DNA of 64,000 bases from Candidatus Rhodobacter oscarellae (GTDB lineage Bacteria > Pseudomonadota > Alphaproteobacteria > Rhodobacterales > Rhodobacteraceae), in the NCBI RefSeq assembly GCF_001078595.1, contig NZ_LFTY01000001.1, forward strand, positions 301,830 to 365,829. The letters are read 5' to 3'. The notes below the pieces were generated by a model that worked only from the letters and a program-made list of their open reading frames with translations, did no database searches and was not told the origin of the DNA. Below are positions 9,855 through 18,432 of this stretch, piece after piece (within the stretch, counting starts at the first letter, position 1; every line of letters starts with the position of its first letter). Made by a program: the position numbers and the translations under genes.

Positions 9855-10660
9855 CCAGCGTGACCATCATCGGCAGCAGCCATGTGGCCGCGCTCAAGAC
9901 CGCCTGGGCGCGGATCTCGGCAGAACTCTCGGACCGCATCAGCCTGCGGTTCTTTGCGGCCCCCCAGCCCGCCTATGGCAAGCTGCGGCTGGAGCCCTGC
10001 GGGCGCTACGGCCTGCCGGCGGATGCGGACGCCAAGGACGCCGTCACTGTCGAGAAGGTCAACGGCGCGACCTCGGTGGATCTCAACGCGGCCGAGCATG
10101 TGGTCTGGGTCAGCCAGAACAGCGCGCTGACCTTCTGCGCGCGGCTGGTGAACAAGCTCGATGTCTATGGCGACGGGCCTGCGATGGAGCGCGGTACGCT
10201 GGTCTCGCGCCAGGCTTTCTCGGCCTTTCTGGGCGCCCATGCCGAGCGCGCGCTGCCCAGCGCGGCCTGGGGCCAGCTTAAGGCGCGGTTGATGGTGACC
10301 CTAACGCCCCGGCTGTCAGAGACGGTGACGGGGTCCAGTGACCCGACCCATCGGGTCGTGGCGCAGGCCGCCGCGGATGGGGATCGCCTGCAACGCGCGC
10401 TCTCGCAATACGAGCAGGCCTACGCCCAGGCCCTCGCCCGCAACGGGCACGCGCTGCTGCCGCAGCCGGTTGATACTCTGGCTGCCAACGGGCTCACCGC
10501 GGCGGCGCATTGCGAGGGCTCGGTGCGCCTGCGCGATAACAGCGCGCACCCCGCCGAGGACCACGCCCATATGAACACCGACTTCGGAGAACGCATGCTG
10601 CGGGCTCTGTTTGACCGCCTCGCGGGGGCGCGCGCCGCCGCAGAACACCAGATGACGTGA
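9851..10660 (+). CDS. SGNH-like hydrolase candidate, partner of GSCFA protein
   Basis: I recognise no named family for this 269-residue protein. It begins with a strand followed by GSSH (residues 8-11), which could be SGNH block I, and near the C-terminus it has a [10 protein letters not shown] stretch that could carry the Asp-x-x-His pair of block V. Together these suggest an SGNH fold like its upstream neighbour, but blocks II and III are not clear. The ATGA overlap with the GSCFA gene makes co-translation likely. No signal peptide is seen, so it is probably cytoplasmic. Confidence 0.7.
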   Translation: MTSVTIIGSSHVAALKTAWARISAELSDRISLRFFAAPQPAYGKLRLEPCGRYGLPADADAKDAVTVEKVNGATSVDLNAAEHVVWVSQNSALTFCARLVNKLDVYGDGPAMERGTLVSRQAFSAFLGAHAERALPSAAWGQLKARLMVTLTPRLSETVTGSSDPTHRVVAQAAADGDRLQRALSQYEQAYAQALARNGHALLPQPVDTLAANGLTAAAHCEGSVRLRDNSAHPAEDHAHMNTDFGERMLRALFDRLAGARAAAEHQMT

Positions 10661-10707
10661 ACACGAACACCCCGGCGCAGCCGCCGGGAGAAGAGGAGAC
10701 AGAGAGA

Positions 10708-11334
10708 ATGGCTTGGGATCGCAACCAGATGGCCGCACGGGCCGCGCTAGAGCTTGAAGACGGGATGTATGTGAACCTGGGGATCGGCATCCCGACCCTG
10801 GTGGCCAACTACGTCCCCGAGGGCGTGGACGTGACGCTGCAATCCGAGAACGGGATGCTGGGCATCGGCCCCTTCCCCACCGAGGACGAGATCGACGCCG
10901 ACCTGATCAACGCCGGCAAGCAGACCGTGACCGCGCTCAGCCGCACCAGCTATTTCGACAGCGCCACCAGCTTTGGCATGATCCGCGGCGGCAAGATCGC
11001 CCTGGCGATCCTGGGCGCGATGGAGGTGGCCGAGAACGGCGACCTGGCGAACTGGATGATCCCGGGCAAGCTGGTCAAGGGCATGGGCGGCGCCATGGAC
11101 CTGGTCGCGGGCGTGGGCCGGGTGATCGTGGTGATGGACCACACCAACAAGCGCGGCGAGACGAAGCTCTTGAAGGAATGCACCCTGCCGCTGACCGGCA
11201 AGGGCGTGGTGAACCAGATCATCACGAACCTGGGCGTGCTGGAGGTGGTCGAGGGCGGCCTGCGGATCGTCGAATGCGCGCCCGATGTGACCGAGGATGA
11301 CATCCGCGCCGCGACCGAGGCGACCATCGTCTAG
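10708..11334 (+). CDS. scoB: 3-oxoacid CoA-transferase subunit B
   Basis: The 208-residue protein is full length for subunit B and carries the catalytic Glu47 in the SENGMLG motif, which forms the covalent CoA thioester intermediate. GIGIPTLVA near residue 25 and the glycine-rich [10 protein letters not shown] loop are also present. The start ATG at 10708 is preceded by GAGGAG; an ATG 51 bases upstream would add an unusual Pro/Glu-rich tail and is less likely. It ends at a strong hairpin shared with the converging gene on the other strand. Confidence 0.93.
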   Translation: MAWDRNQMAARAALELEDGMYVNLGIGIPTLVANYVPEGVDVTLQSENGMLGIGPFPTEDEIDADLINAGKQTVTALSRTSYFDSATSFGMIRGGKIALAILGAMEVAENGDLANWMIPGKLVKGMGGAMDLVAGVGRVIVVMDHTNKRGETKLLKECTLPLTGKGVVNQIITNLGVLEVVEGGLRIVECAPDVTEDDIRAATEATIV

Positions 11335-11355
11335 GCGCCCCGGACCGGCAGCAAA

Positions 11356-11403
11356 GAGAGGATCGCGGGCCCCAGGCCCGCCTCCCGGCCCGCCGATCCT
11401 CTC
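11356..11403. terminator. Bidirectional hairpin between converging scoB and binding-protein genes
   Basis: A long stem pairs 11356-11365 with 11394-11403 (ten perfect pairs, GAGAGGATCG / CGATCCTCTC) and continues with CGGGCC / GGCCCG after one bulged base. It sits exactly between two converging stop codons. There is no long T-run, so it may work as a processing or weak terminator structure in both directions. Confidence 0.65.
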
Positions 11404-12411
11404 CTACGGGTCCTGGATCACCGCGTTCTCCCATTCCTCCAGGAAGGCGCGGCGCTTCAGCGCATCCAGATAGGTCATCAAGGCGGGCTCCAGCGCGATG
11501 GTGGCGCGTTGGCTGCGCTCCCCTTGCGAGCCCAGCGGCGGCAGCGGAAGCGCGCCCGAGCCCGCCGATTGCTCGCGGATCAGATGCGCCACGAACGCCG
11601 CGGCAAGCTCTGGCTGCGGCGCGGCGCCCGACACCATCGCCGTGCGCATCATGCTGGTGGGGAAGTCCGACGGCAGCACGATGGCCAGCGCCGCCTCGGT
11701 CTCAGCCCGCGCCGCGGCGTAGCTGCCCAGCACGTTATACGCCACCAGGATCTCGCCGGTCAGCAGGTCGTCGATCATCTCGCCCGAGCAGCAGTAAAGC
11801 CGCGCGCCCAGCCCGCCCATCACCTCCATGAGCCGCCAGAACGTGTCCGAGGCGCGGGCGTCCTGCGTCGCAAAGAGGTAGCCCAGCCCAGATCGCCGCA
11901 CGTCATAGGTGCCGACGCGCCCGCGGAACAGCTCGGGGCGCTCGCGCAGCGCGCGAATCAGCTCTTGCCGGGTGCCCGGCACCGGCACCCCGTCAAAGGC
12001 GGCGCGGTTGATCACGATCGCCGCGGGCTCGGACGTGAAGGCAAAGAGGCTTTGCCGCCACTGCGCCCAATCGGGCAGGCCGGTCTGGTCCAGCCGCCGC
12101 GCGAAGCCGTCATTGGCAAGCTTAAGCTGCAGGTCCATCGCGCTGGACACCACGACGTCAAAATCCCCCGGCGCGGCGCGGAAGATGCGGTCGATATCCG
12201 CCGTGCTGGTCACCAGATACTCCACCGAGACGGTGGGCGCGCCCTGCAGGAAGCTCTCGATCAAGGGCGCGAAGAACAAGGTGTCGGTGCTGGAGATAAT
12301 CCGCAGCGTATCGGTGGCGTCCTCGGACCCGAAAACGCGCCGGTCCTCCCAGCCCTGCGCCTGCGCGGCGCAGCCACAGACCCAAATCGCTAAAGCAAGA
12401 AGGTAACGCAT
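11404..12411 (-). CDS. Periplasmic solute-binding protein of the TctDE locus
   Basis: The 335-residue protein has a signal peptide (residues 1-18, ending AQA) and the two-lobe pattern of class II periplasmic binding proteins, with a VVSSAMDLQLKLANDG stretch near residue 88 similar to iron- or anion-binding proteins. No permease or ATPase gene is adjacent. It overlaps the end of tctE by 22 bases and is read from the same strand, so it is more likely an accessory ligand sensor for the TctE kinase than a transporter part; this role is inferred from context. Confidence 0.8.
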   Translation of the reverse strand: MRYLLALAIWVCGCAAQAQGWEDRRVFGSEDATDTLRIISSTDTLFFAPLIESFLQGAPTVSVEYLVTSTADIDRIFRAAPGDFDVVVSSAMDLQLKLANDGFARRLDQTGLPDWAQWRQSLFAFTSEPAAIVINRAAFDGVPVPGTRQELIRALRERPELFRGRVGTYDVRRSGLGYLFATQDARASDTFWRLMEVMGGLGARLYCCSGEMIDDLLTGEILVAYNVLGSYAAARAETEAALAIVLPSDFPTSMMRTAMVSGAAPQPELAAAFVAHLIREQSAGSGALPLPPLGSQGERSQRATIALEPALMTYLDALKRRAFLEEWENAVIQDP

Positions 12412-13799
12412 GCGCCGCCCCCGTCTCTGTTGGCCAGCTCCAGCCGCCCGCCATGGGCGGCCAGCACGTCTTGGGCGATGGTCAGCCCCAGCCCGGACCC
12501 AATCGTGCCCTCGGCATTGGCGCCGCGGCGGAACCGGGTGGCCAGGTGGTCGATCTCTTCGGGCGGAAAGCCCGGCCCGCTGTCGCGGATCGCGATAAGG
12601 GGCGCCTCGGTCACGGCGATCTCCACCGCGCTGTCGCTGGGGGCGTATTTCAAAGCGTTGTCCAGGGCGTTGCGCAGGGCGCTTTGCAGCAGGATCGGGT
12701 CGCCCCGGTAGGGCACCGAGGCCGGGGCGGTCAGTTGCAGCTCTAGGTCGTTCATCTCGGCGATGGGGCGCATGCGCTGCACCAGCTCGGTCACCATCTC
12801 GACCAGGTCGATCTCTTGCCGGGCGAGGTTGTCGGCGCGGAAGGTGATCATCGCATGATCCAGAAGCTGCCCCGCCGCGCGCGAGCTTTCGTCAATGGCC
12901 CGCACCATCGCGCGCAGGGCCTGCCGGTTCTCCTCCTTGCCGACGCGCTGCAGCGTGGCCTCGGCATGCGAGCGCACCGTGGCCAGGGGGGTGCGCACCC
13001 GGTGCGCGGCCTCGGCGATGAAGTCCTCGGATTGCTGCAGCGAATGGTCCAGCCGCCGCACCAGCGTATTCAGCGAGCCCACAAGCGGCGTCATCTCGGT
13101 CGGCACCGGCTGGGTGAAGGGGCGCAGGTCCTGCGGGCCGCGCCGGGCCACCGCATCGGATAGGCGCTGCAGCTGCCCTACGGCAGAGGCGGTCACCCAG
13201 AAGGACAACAGCGCCGCGAGCGCGAAGAACCCGGTGCCAAACAGCGCCGCGTTGCGCGAGATGCGCGCCAGGGTCACCGCCAGCGCGTCCTGCGTCTGCG
13301 CCAGGGTCACGCTGATCCGGGTGCGCGCGCCGGAGCCCACCAGCGTGCGCGCCGCCGTCACCACCCGCACCGCGTCGCCCTGGAACTGCGCGTTGGCGAA
13401 GGCGCCCTGGCGCTCCTGCGGGGCCTCCAGCGGCGCCAGCGTGTCATAGCCCGACAGGAACCGCCCGTCCTGGTGGATCGCGTAGAACACCCGGTCGTCC
13501 GACGGCGTGTTCAGCATCGAGAAGGAGCCATAGGGCAGGTCGATCTGCGCCGCGCCGTCCTGGATCGAGGCCGCGTCCAGGATCGAGGCCACCGCCGCGC
13601 CCAGGATGTTGTCCTGGCCCTGCTGCGCGATCTGCGTCGCGTAGCCCCGGATCAGCAGGTACAACAGCAGCGCCAGCAGGGCCGCGCCCCCGATCAGCGT
13701 CAGCACCAGGCGGTTGCGCAGCGACCCGGCGACGCGCACCTGATCCGCGCCGGACGCCGCCTTTGCCTTCGCCTCCGCCGCCTTTCCCGCCCTAGTCAT
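12390..13799 (-). CDS. tctE: Sensor histidine kinase TctE
   Basis: A kinase of 469 residues: membrane helix near residues 28-50, periplasmic sensor domain, second membrane helix near 180-200, HAMP-like linker, H-box with the phospho-accepting His in EAAHRVRTPLA (about residue 265), and a C-terminal ATPase domain with the N, G1 (IRDSGPGFP) and G2 (GSGLGLTI) boxes. TctE-type kinases sense citrate or related tricarboxylates and phosphorylate TctD. I placed the start at the ATG at 13799, just inside the end of tctD; a longer reading lacks support. Confidence 0.9.
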   Translation of the reverse strand: MTRAGKAAEAKAKAASGADQVRVAGSLRNRLVLTLIGGAALLALLLYLLIRGYATQIAQQGQDNILGAAVASILDAASIQDGAAQIDLPYGSFSMLNTPSDDRVFYAIHQDGRFLSGYDTLAPLEAPQERQGAFANAQFQGDAVRVVTAARTLVGSGARTRISVTLAQTQDALAVTLARISRNAALFGTGFFALAALLSFWVTASAVGQLQRLSDAVARRGPQDLRPFTQPVPTEMTPLVGSLNTLVRRLDHSLQQSEDFIAEAAHRVRTPLATVRSHAEATLQRVGKEENRQALRAMVRAIDESSRAAGQLLDHAMITFRADNLARQEIDLVEMVTELVQRMRPIAEMNDLELQLTAPASVPYRGDPILLQSALRNALDNALKYAPSDSAVEIAVTEAPLIAIRDSGPGFPPEEIDHLATRFRRGANAEGTIGSGLGLTIAQDVLAAHGGRLELANRDGGGACVTFLL

Positions 13800-14457
13800 G
13801 GTCCAGCCTATAGCCCAGCCCGCGCAGGGTGGTGATGCGCAGCTCGGTGTCCTCCAGATGGCGGCGCAGGCGGCCGATATAGACCTCGATGGCGTTCTCG
13901 GACACGTCGTCATCGTAGGAGAACAGCCGGTCGGCCAGCTTCTGCTTGGGGAAGATCTGCCCCGGGGCGTTGATCAGGATCTCCAGCAGGCGCAGCTCGC
14001 GGTTGCGCAGGTTCACCATCTTGTCGCGCACCGTCAGATGCCCGGCGACGGGGTCGAAAACCGCGCCGCCCAGAGCGATCACGGTCTGCGCCTTGCCCGC
14101 CTTGCGGCGCAGCACGGCGCGGCAGCGGGCCTCTAGCTCGGCATGGTCAAACGGCTTGGTGACGTAGTCATCCGCGCCCAGATCCAGCATGCCGATTCGG
14201 TCCGAGACCTGGCTGCGGGCGGTCAAGACGATCACCGGGGTGTCCTTCTGGCCCTCGCGATGCCGCTTGAGAAAGCTGCGCCCGTCGCCATCCGGCAGCA
14301 TGATATCCAGCAGGATAAGGTCGTATTCCTCGCTGTCCGAGAACGCCGCCGCGTCCTCTAAATTCTCCGCGTGATCAATGACATGGCCGTCAATGCGCAT
14401 CCGCGCGGCGACCGCGTTGGCCAGCTCTATATTATCCTCGACAAGCAGGAACTTCAT
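13792..14457 (-). CDS. tctD: Response regulator TctD (OmpR/PhoB family)
   Basis: The 221-residue protein has a receiver domain with phospho-acceptor Asp51 in LILLDIMLPDG and a C-terminal winged helix of the OmpR/PhoB type (about residues 125-220). It should activate the tripartite tricarboxylate transporter genes that start 108 bases away in the opposite direction. The shared upstream region holds 11-base direct repeats of the type this family binds. Its end overlaps tctE by eight bases. Confidence 0.93.
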   Translation of the reverse strand: MKFLLVEDNIELANAVAARMRIDGHVIDHAENLEDAAAFSDSEEYDLILLDIMLPDGDGRSFLKRHREGQKDTPVIVLTARSQVSDRIGMLDLGADDYVTKPFDHAELEARCRAVLRRKAGKAQTVIALGGAVFDPVAGHLTVRDKMVNLRNRELRLLEILINAPGQIFPKQKLADRLFSYDDDVSENAIEVYIGRLRRHLEDTELRITTLRGLGYRLDHD

Positions 14458-14482
14458 TCCGGGCGGGTGCCTTCCTGTGGGC

Positions 14483-14504
14483 GTGACAGGTCTGTGTCAG
14501 GTTA
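14483..14504 (+). promoter_or_regulatory. Candidate TctD operator: two 11-base direct repeats
   Basis: GTGACAGGTCT (14483-14493) is followed directly by GTGTCAGGTTA (14494-14504). A tandem repeat with an 11-base period is the classic arrangement for OmpR/PhoB-type regulators. It lies midway between divergent tctD and tctC, 62 bases upstream of the tctC start. Confidence 0.55.
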
Positions 14505-14565
14505 CCATGTTTTCATCCCCGCAACTGAGCCGCGCGGCGGACAGTTGTCAAACGGGAGGAAAATC

Positions 14566-15552
14566 ATGACTGCATTGAAGATGGGCCGCCGGGCCCTGAT
14601 CGCGGCTGCTGTGGCGGCCATGGGAGTCGCATCGCCTGTGATGGCGGGCGGGCATCAGGTGCTCGACAGCGTGCACTTCTTGATCCCCGGCGGGGCGGGC
14701 GGCGGCTGGGACGGCACCGCGCGCGGCACCGGCGAGGCGCTGACCAAGGCGGGCCTGGTGGGCACCGCGTCCTACGAGAACATGTCGGGCGGCGGCGGCG
14801 GCAAGGCCATCGGCTACCTGATCGAGAACGCCGAGAGCAACCACGGCACGCTGATGGTGAACTCCACCCCGATCGTGATCCGCTCGCTGACGGGCGTGTT
14901 CCCGCATAACTTCCGCGACCTGACGCTGGTCTCGGGCACGATCGGCGACTACGCCGCGATGGTGGTGGGCAAGGACAGCCCGATCAACTCGATGGCGGAC
15001 CTGATCGCGGCCTATGACGCCGACCCAAGCGGCACGGCGATCGGAGGCGGCTCGGTGCCCGGCGGCATGGACCACCTGGTGGCGGCCGCGGTGATGGAAG
15101 CGGCGGGCAAGGACGCGCTGAACGTCAAGTACATCCCCTATGACGCGGGCGGCAAGGCCATGGCGGCGCTGCTCTCGGGCGAGATCGCGGCGCTCTCGAC
15201 CGGCTTCTCCGAGGCGGTGGACCTGGCCAACGCCGGCGAGGTGAAGATCATCGGCGTGACCTCCGAGGAGCGCGTGCCGGCGGCCCCCGACGCCATGACC
15301 ATGATGGAGCAGGGCATCGACACGTCCTTTGTGAACTGGCGTGGGTTCTTCGCCGCCCCCGGCCTGCCGGCGGACAAGCTGGCCATGTACCAGAACGCCA
15401 TCGCCAAGATGTATGAGACCGACGAGTGGGAAGAGGTCCGCGCCCGCAACGGCTGGGTCAACATCCACAACTCGGGCGACGCCTTCCTGTCCTTCCTTGA
15501 GGAGCAAGAGAAGGTGATCGGCGACCTGATGAAGAAGCTCGGCTTCCTTTAA
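14566..15552 (+). CDS. tctC: Tripartite tricarboxylate transporter substrate-binding protein TctC
   Basis: The 328-residue protein has a signal peptide (about residues 1-27, ending VMA) and the TctC/Bug-family fold, with the LIPGGAGGGWDGTARG loop that contacts the carboxylate ligand and the IPYDAGGKAM stretch in the second half. It binds citrate or a related acid in the periplasm and delivers it to TctAB. A GGGAGGA ribosome-binding site precedes the ATG. A 323-base spacer with hairpins separates it from tctB. Confidence 0.93.
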   Translation: MTALKMGRRALIAAAVAAMGVASPVMAGGHQVLDSVHFLIPGGAGGGWDGTARGTGEALTKAGLVGTASYENMSGGGGGKAIGYLIENAESNHGTLMVNSTPIVIRSLTGVFPHNFRDLTLVSGTIGDYAAMVVGKDSPINSMADLIAAYDADPSGTAIGGGSVPGGMDHLVAAAVMEAAGKDALNVKYIPYDAGGKAMAALLSGEIAALSTGFSEAVDLANAGEVKIIGVTSEERVPAAPDAMTMMEQGIDTSFVNWRGFFAAPGLPADKLAMYQNAIAKMYETDEWEEVRARNGWVNIHNSGDAFLSFLEEQEKVIGDLMKKLGFL

Positions 15553-15613
15553 GGAAAATGTGCGGCTGCGCCGCGCTTTACATGAAGGGTTGAGGGGCTG
15601 TCTGCCCCTCAAA

Positions 15614-15642
15614 CTCCCCGAGGATATTTTCAGCAAGAGGAA
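15614..15642 (+). repeat. Rhodobacterales-type intergenic repeat, forward copy
   Basis: The stretch reads CTCCCCGAGGATATTTTC followed by AGCAAGAGGAA and is preceded by a TGAGGGGC hairpin. From memory, this pairing of a short hairpin with a CCCCGAGGATATTT-type motif recurs between genes in this bacterial order. Confidence 0.55.
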
Positions 15643-15759
15643 GGGGAGACCCAAAAGGACCTCCCCCTAGAAGAAGGTTGCGACCTTCCCCTTGCACGGT
15701 CATCGGCTTCCCAGCCTGTACCGTGAGATCGAAAATAGCAGGCATTTAGTTAAAATTGT

Positions 15760-15789
15760 CTTTCCTCTTGCTAATAATATCCCAGGGGG
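15760..15789 (-). repeat. Same intergenic repeat, inverted copy
   Basis: Read on the minus strand this gives CCCCCTGGGATATTATT then AGCAAGAGGAAAG, matching the forward copy at 15614-15642 at most positions. The two copies face each other across about 120 bases and could pair in RNA. Confidence 0.55.
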
Positions 15790-15875
15790 GGCGTCCATTG
15801 GGCGCCATTGGTTCAAGAACAATGGACGGCGGGGGACTGGTCCCCCCGCCTCGAACCTAAAAACTGGAGAAATCG

Positions 15876-16358
15876 ATGGCTTTGGATCGCTGGGTCGCAT
15901 TGGTGTTGCTGGGCATCTGCCTGGCCTATGGCTACGCCGCTTGGTTCACCATGGACGGCGCGCTGGCGCCCTTCATGCGCCGCAACCCGATCTGGCCGTC
16001 GACCTTCCCAAAGGTGCTGTCGATCCTGGGCGTCGTCTTCTCGCTGATCATCCTTCTGGGGCTGGAGAAGTCCGAGACCAAGATCGGCGACATCGATTAC
16101 CGCCGCCTTTGGGAGTACCACCTGGGCCAGGCGCTCCTGCTGCTGGCGCTGATGGTGGCCTACGCGCTGCTTTTGCGCCCCATCGGGTTCATCCTGGCCA
16201 CGACGGGCTTTCTAATGGGCGGCTCGGCCATCCTGGGCGAGCGGCGCTGGCTGATCATGCTGATCGTCTCGGGGCTGGCCACGGGCGTGGTCTGGTATCT
16301 GGTGCAGGTGGTGCTGGGGATCTTCCTGCGCCCGCTGCCCGCGTTTATGGGGATATAA
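15876..16358 (+). CDS. tctB: Tripartite tricarboxylate transporter small membrane subunit TctB
   Basis: A 160-residue protein with four predicted membrane helices (about 6-25, 42-62, 85-103, 105-150), the usual size and topology for TctB. It forms the membrane part of the transporter with TctA. The start has a GGAGA ribosome-binding site, and only four bases separate its stop from tctA. Confidence 0.9.
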   Translation: MALDRWVALVLLGICLAYGYAAWFTMDGALAPFMRRNPIWPSTFPKVLSILGVVFSLIILLGLEKSETKIGDIDYRRLWEYHLGQALLLLALMVAYALLLRPIGFILATTGFLMGGSAILGERRWLIMLIVSGLATGVVWYLVQVVLGIFLRPLPAFMGI

Positions 16359-16362
16359 GACG

Positions 16363-17877
16363 ATGCTAGAGGGTATCCTGCTCGGCCTGCAAACGGCGCT
16401 CTCCGTCCAGAACCTGCTCATGGTGATCGGGGGCTGCCTGATCGGCACCTTCATCGGCATGCTGCCGGGCCTGGGCCCGATGTCGATCATCGCGATCATG
16501 ATCCCGGTGGCGATCTCGATGGGCGACGCCGCGGCGGCGCTGATCCTGCTCGCGGGGGTCTATTACGGCGCGATCTTTGGCGGCTCGACCTCGTCGATCC
16601 TGCTGAACGCGCCGGGCGTGGCGGGCACGGTGGCCACCAGCTTCGACGGCTATCCCATGGCGCGCCAGGGCAAGGCGGGCAAGGCGCTGACCATCGCGGC
16701 GATCTCCAGCTTTGCCGGGGGCACGATCGGGGCGATCCTGCTGATGATCTTCGCGCCGATGCTGTCCAGCGTGGCTTTGCTGTTCCACTCGTCGGAGTAT
16801 TTCGCGCTGATGGTGGTGGGGCTCTCGGCCATCGCGGCCTTCGCGGGCACCGGCCAGGTGACCAAGGCGCTGATGATGACCGTGCTGGGGCTGATCATGG
16901 CCACGGTGGGCGAGACGGCGCAGTTCAACGCGCCGCGCTTCACCATGGGGATCATGGACCTGCAATCGGGCTTCGGCTTCATCACGCTGGCGATGGCGAT
17001 GTTCGCGCTGCCAGAGGCGCTCTACCTGGTGCTCAAGCCCTCGCACTCGGCCCAGGAGAGCGGCGGCGAGATCAAGGACCTGCGCATCACCCGCGCCGAG
17101 GCCCGTGCCATCGCGCCGGTCATCGGGCGGCAATCGCTGCAGGGCTTCTTCATCGGCGTGCTGCCCGGGGCAGGGGCCACGATTGCCAGCTTCCTGGGCT
17201 ACGCGGTGGAACGCAACATCGCCACCAAGAAGGAGCAGGACGCGTTCGGCAAGGGCTCGATCAAGGGCCTCTCCGCGCCCGAGACCGCCAATAACGCCGC
17301 CTGCACCGGCTCCTTCGTGCCGCTGCTGACGCTGGGCATCCCCGGCTCGGGCACCACGGCGATCCTCTTGGGCGCGCTGATCGCGCTGAACGTCACGCCG
17401 GGGCCGCGGCTAATGATCGACAGCCCGAACATCTTCTGGGCGGTGATCATCTCGATGTATATCGGCAACCTGGTGCTCTTGATCCTGAACCTGCCGCTGA
17501 TCCCCTACATCGCCAAGGTGCTGGCGATCCCGCGCAACTACCTGATCCCGTTCATTCTGTTCTTCACCCTGATGGGGGCCTATATCGGCCAGAACAACGC
17601 CACCGAGCTTCTGATCCTGGTGGGCTTCGGCATCGTGGCGACGATCCTGAAATTCGCCGACTACCCGCTGGCGCCGCTCTTGATCGGGTTCATCCTGGGC
17701 ACGATGCTAGAGGACAACTTCAGCCGCTCGATGTCGCTCTATGACGGGCCGGCCTTCCTGTGGGAGCGCCCGATGACCACCGGCCTTTTGGTGATCGCGC
17801 TGGTGCTGGTGCTGCTGCCCAGCTACCGGGCGCGCCGGGCCCGCGCGCGGCAACAGGGCGTGGCCGACGGCGATTGA
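16363..17877 (+). CDS. tctA: Tripartite tricarboxylate transporter large permease TctA
   Basis: The 504-residue permease has the conserved N-terminal GTFIGMLPGLGPM motif and the repeated motif GVLPGAGATIASFLGY in the middle, both hallmarks of TctA, plus about eleven to twelve membrane helices. It uses the ion gradient to import the acid delivered by TctC. It ends the transporter operon and is followed by a low-GC region with insertion-sequence remnants. Confidence 0.95.
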   Translation: MLEGILLGLQTALSVQNLLMVIGGCLIGTFIGMLPGLGPMSIIAIMIPVAISMGDAAAALILLAGVYYGAIFGGSTSSILLNAPGVAGTVATSFDGYPMARQGKAGKALTIAAISSFAGGTIGAILLMIFAPMLSSVALLFHSSEYFALMVVGLSAIAAFAGTGQVTKALMMTVLGLIMATVGETAQFNAPRFTMGIMDLQSGFGFITLAMAMFALPEALYLVLKPSHSAQESGGEIKDLRITRAEARAIAPVIGRQSLQGFFIGVLPGAGATIASFLGYAVERNIATKKEQDAFGKGSIKGLSAPETANNAACTGSFVPLLTLGIPGSGTTAILLGALIALNVTPGPRLMIDSPNIFWAVIISMYIGNLVLLILNLPLIPYIAKVLAIPRNYLIPFILFFTLMGAYIGQNNATELLILVGFGIVATILKFADYPLAPLLIGFILGTMLEDNFSRSMSLYDGPAFLWERPMTTGLLVIALVLVLLPSYRARRARARQQGVADGD

Positions 17878-18038
17878 TCCGGGCGCGGCCAGAAAAACCA
17901 GAAGCGTGCGAATAGGAGTTTTGAGGCCTGATCGGTATGTGCATGAAATAGTGTAAGAACATCACCTCAAAAAAACGACACGACACATGTGTATCGACCC
18001 AGTGAAATTCTGCTCATGCTACAAGGAGGAAAGTAGCG

Positions 18039-18188
18039 ATGAGTGGACCATTGGAACACGATATCCAGAGATGGACGGCGAAGCGTAAACCTCCGCGCGT
18101 GGCCACAGTCGCCATGGCTAACAAGACTGCCCGGATCATCTGGGCGGTATTGACGCGCAACGAAAGGTATCGGCCTCACACAGCATAA
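18039..18188 (+). pseudogene. Chimeric transposase remnant: IS3-type start fused to IS110-type end
   Basis: I translated a 49-codon open frame with a perfect AAGGAGG ribosome-binding site. Residues 1-17 (MSGPLEHDIQRWTAKRK) match the start of IS3-family OrfA proteins, while residues 18-49, with VAMANKTARIIWAVLTR, match the C-terminal end of IS110-family transposases. The in-frame fusion must have arisen by deletion between two elements. It may still be translated, but neither catalytic domain is present. The 200 bases downstream resemble the 3' end of an IS110-type element and hold no gene. Confidence 0.6.
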
Positions 18189-18401
18189 ACGCCAACAAAG
18201 GAACATCAGAGACGCAAGACAACTGAATTGATGAAGCAATGTCAGTTCGCCAACCAAGACACCCCGTCGAAAGTCAGGGACACATGGTCGTCCGCCAACC
18301 GGTTTGGGACTTGGTCAGCGGAAACCACCAGGGCCAGCAGCCGTGTACGCTGCGCAAACAGGCCGGACACACGACTGCATCTGACAGGCGCTCATATCAG
18401 G

Positions 18402-18431
18402 TGTAAAACTTCAGACTTGATCTGACGGACA
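18402..18431 (+). repeat. Candidate IS3-family terminal inverted repeat
   Basis: The stretch begins TGTAAAACTTCAGACTTGAT and ends in CTGACGGACA. It starts with TG, directly follows the end of the minus-strand transposase remnant, and resembles IS3-family ends known to me. No matching partner is found on the other side, in line with loss of the other end. Confidence 0.45.
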
Positions 18432-18432
18432 C

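Larger units (their letters stand above)
15553..15875 (+). other. Structured spacer between tctC and tctB
   Basis: No gene is visible. The spacer holds, in order, a TGAGGGGC/GCCCCTCA hairpin (15591-15611), one copy of a 29-base repeat (15614-15642), its inverted copy (15760-15789), a nine-pair hairpin CGTCCATTG/CAATGGACG (15792-15828) and a GC-rich hairpin (15828-15850) just before the tctB ribosome-binding site GGAGA. Such a layout could stabilise tctC mRNA and reduce read-through into tctBA. Confidence 0.6.
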
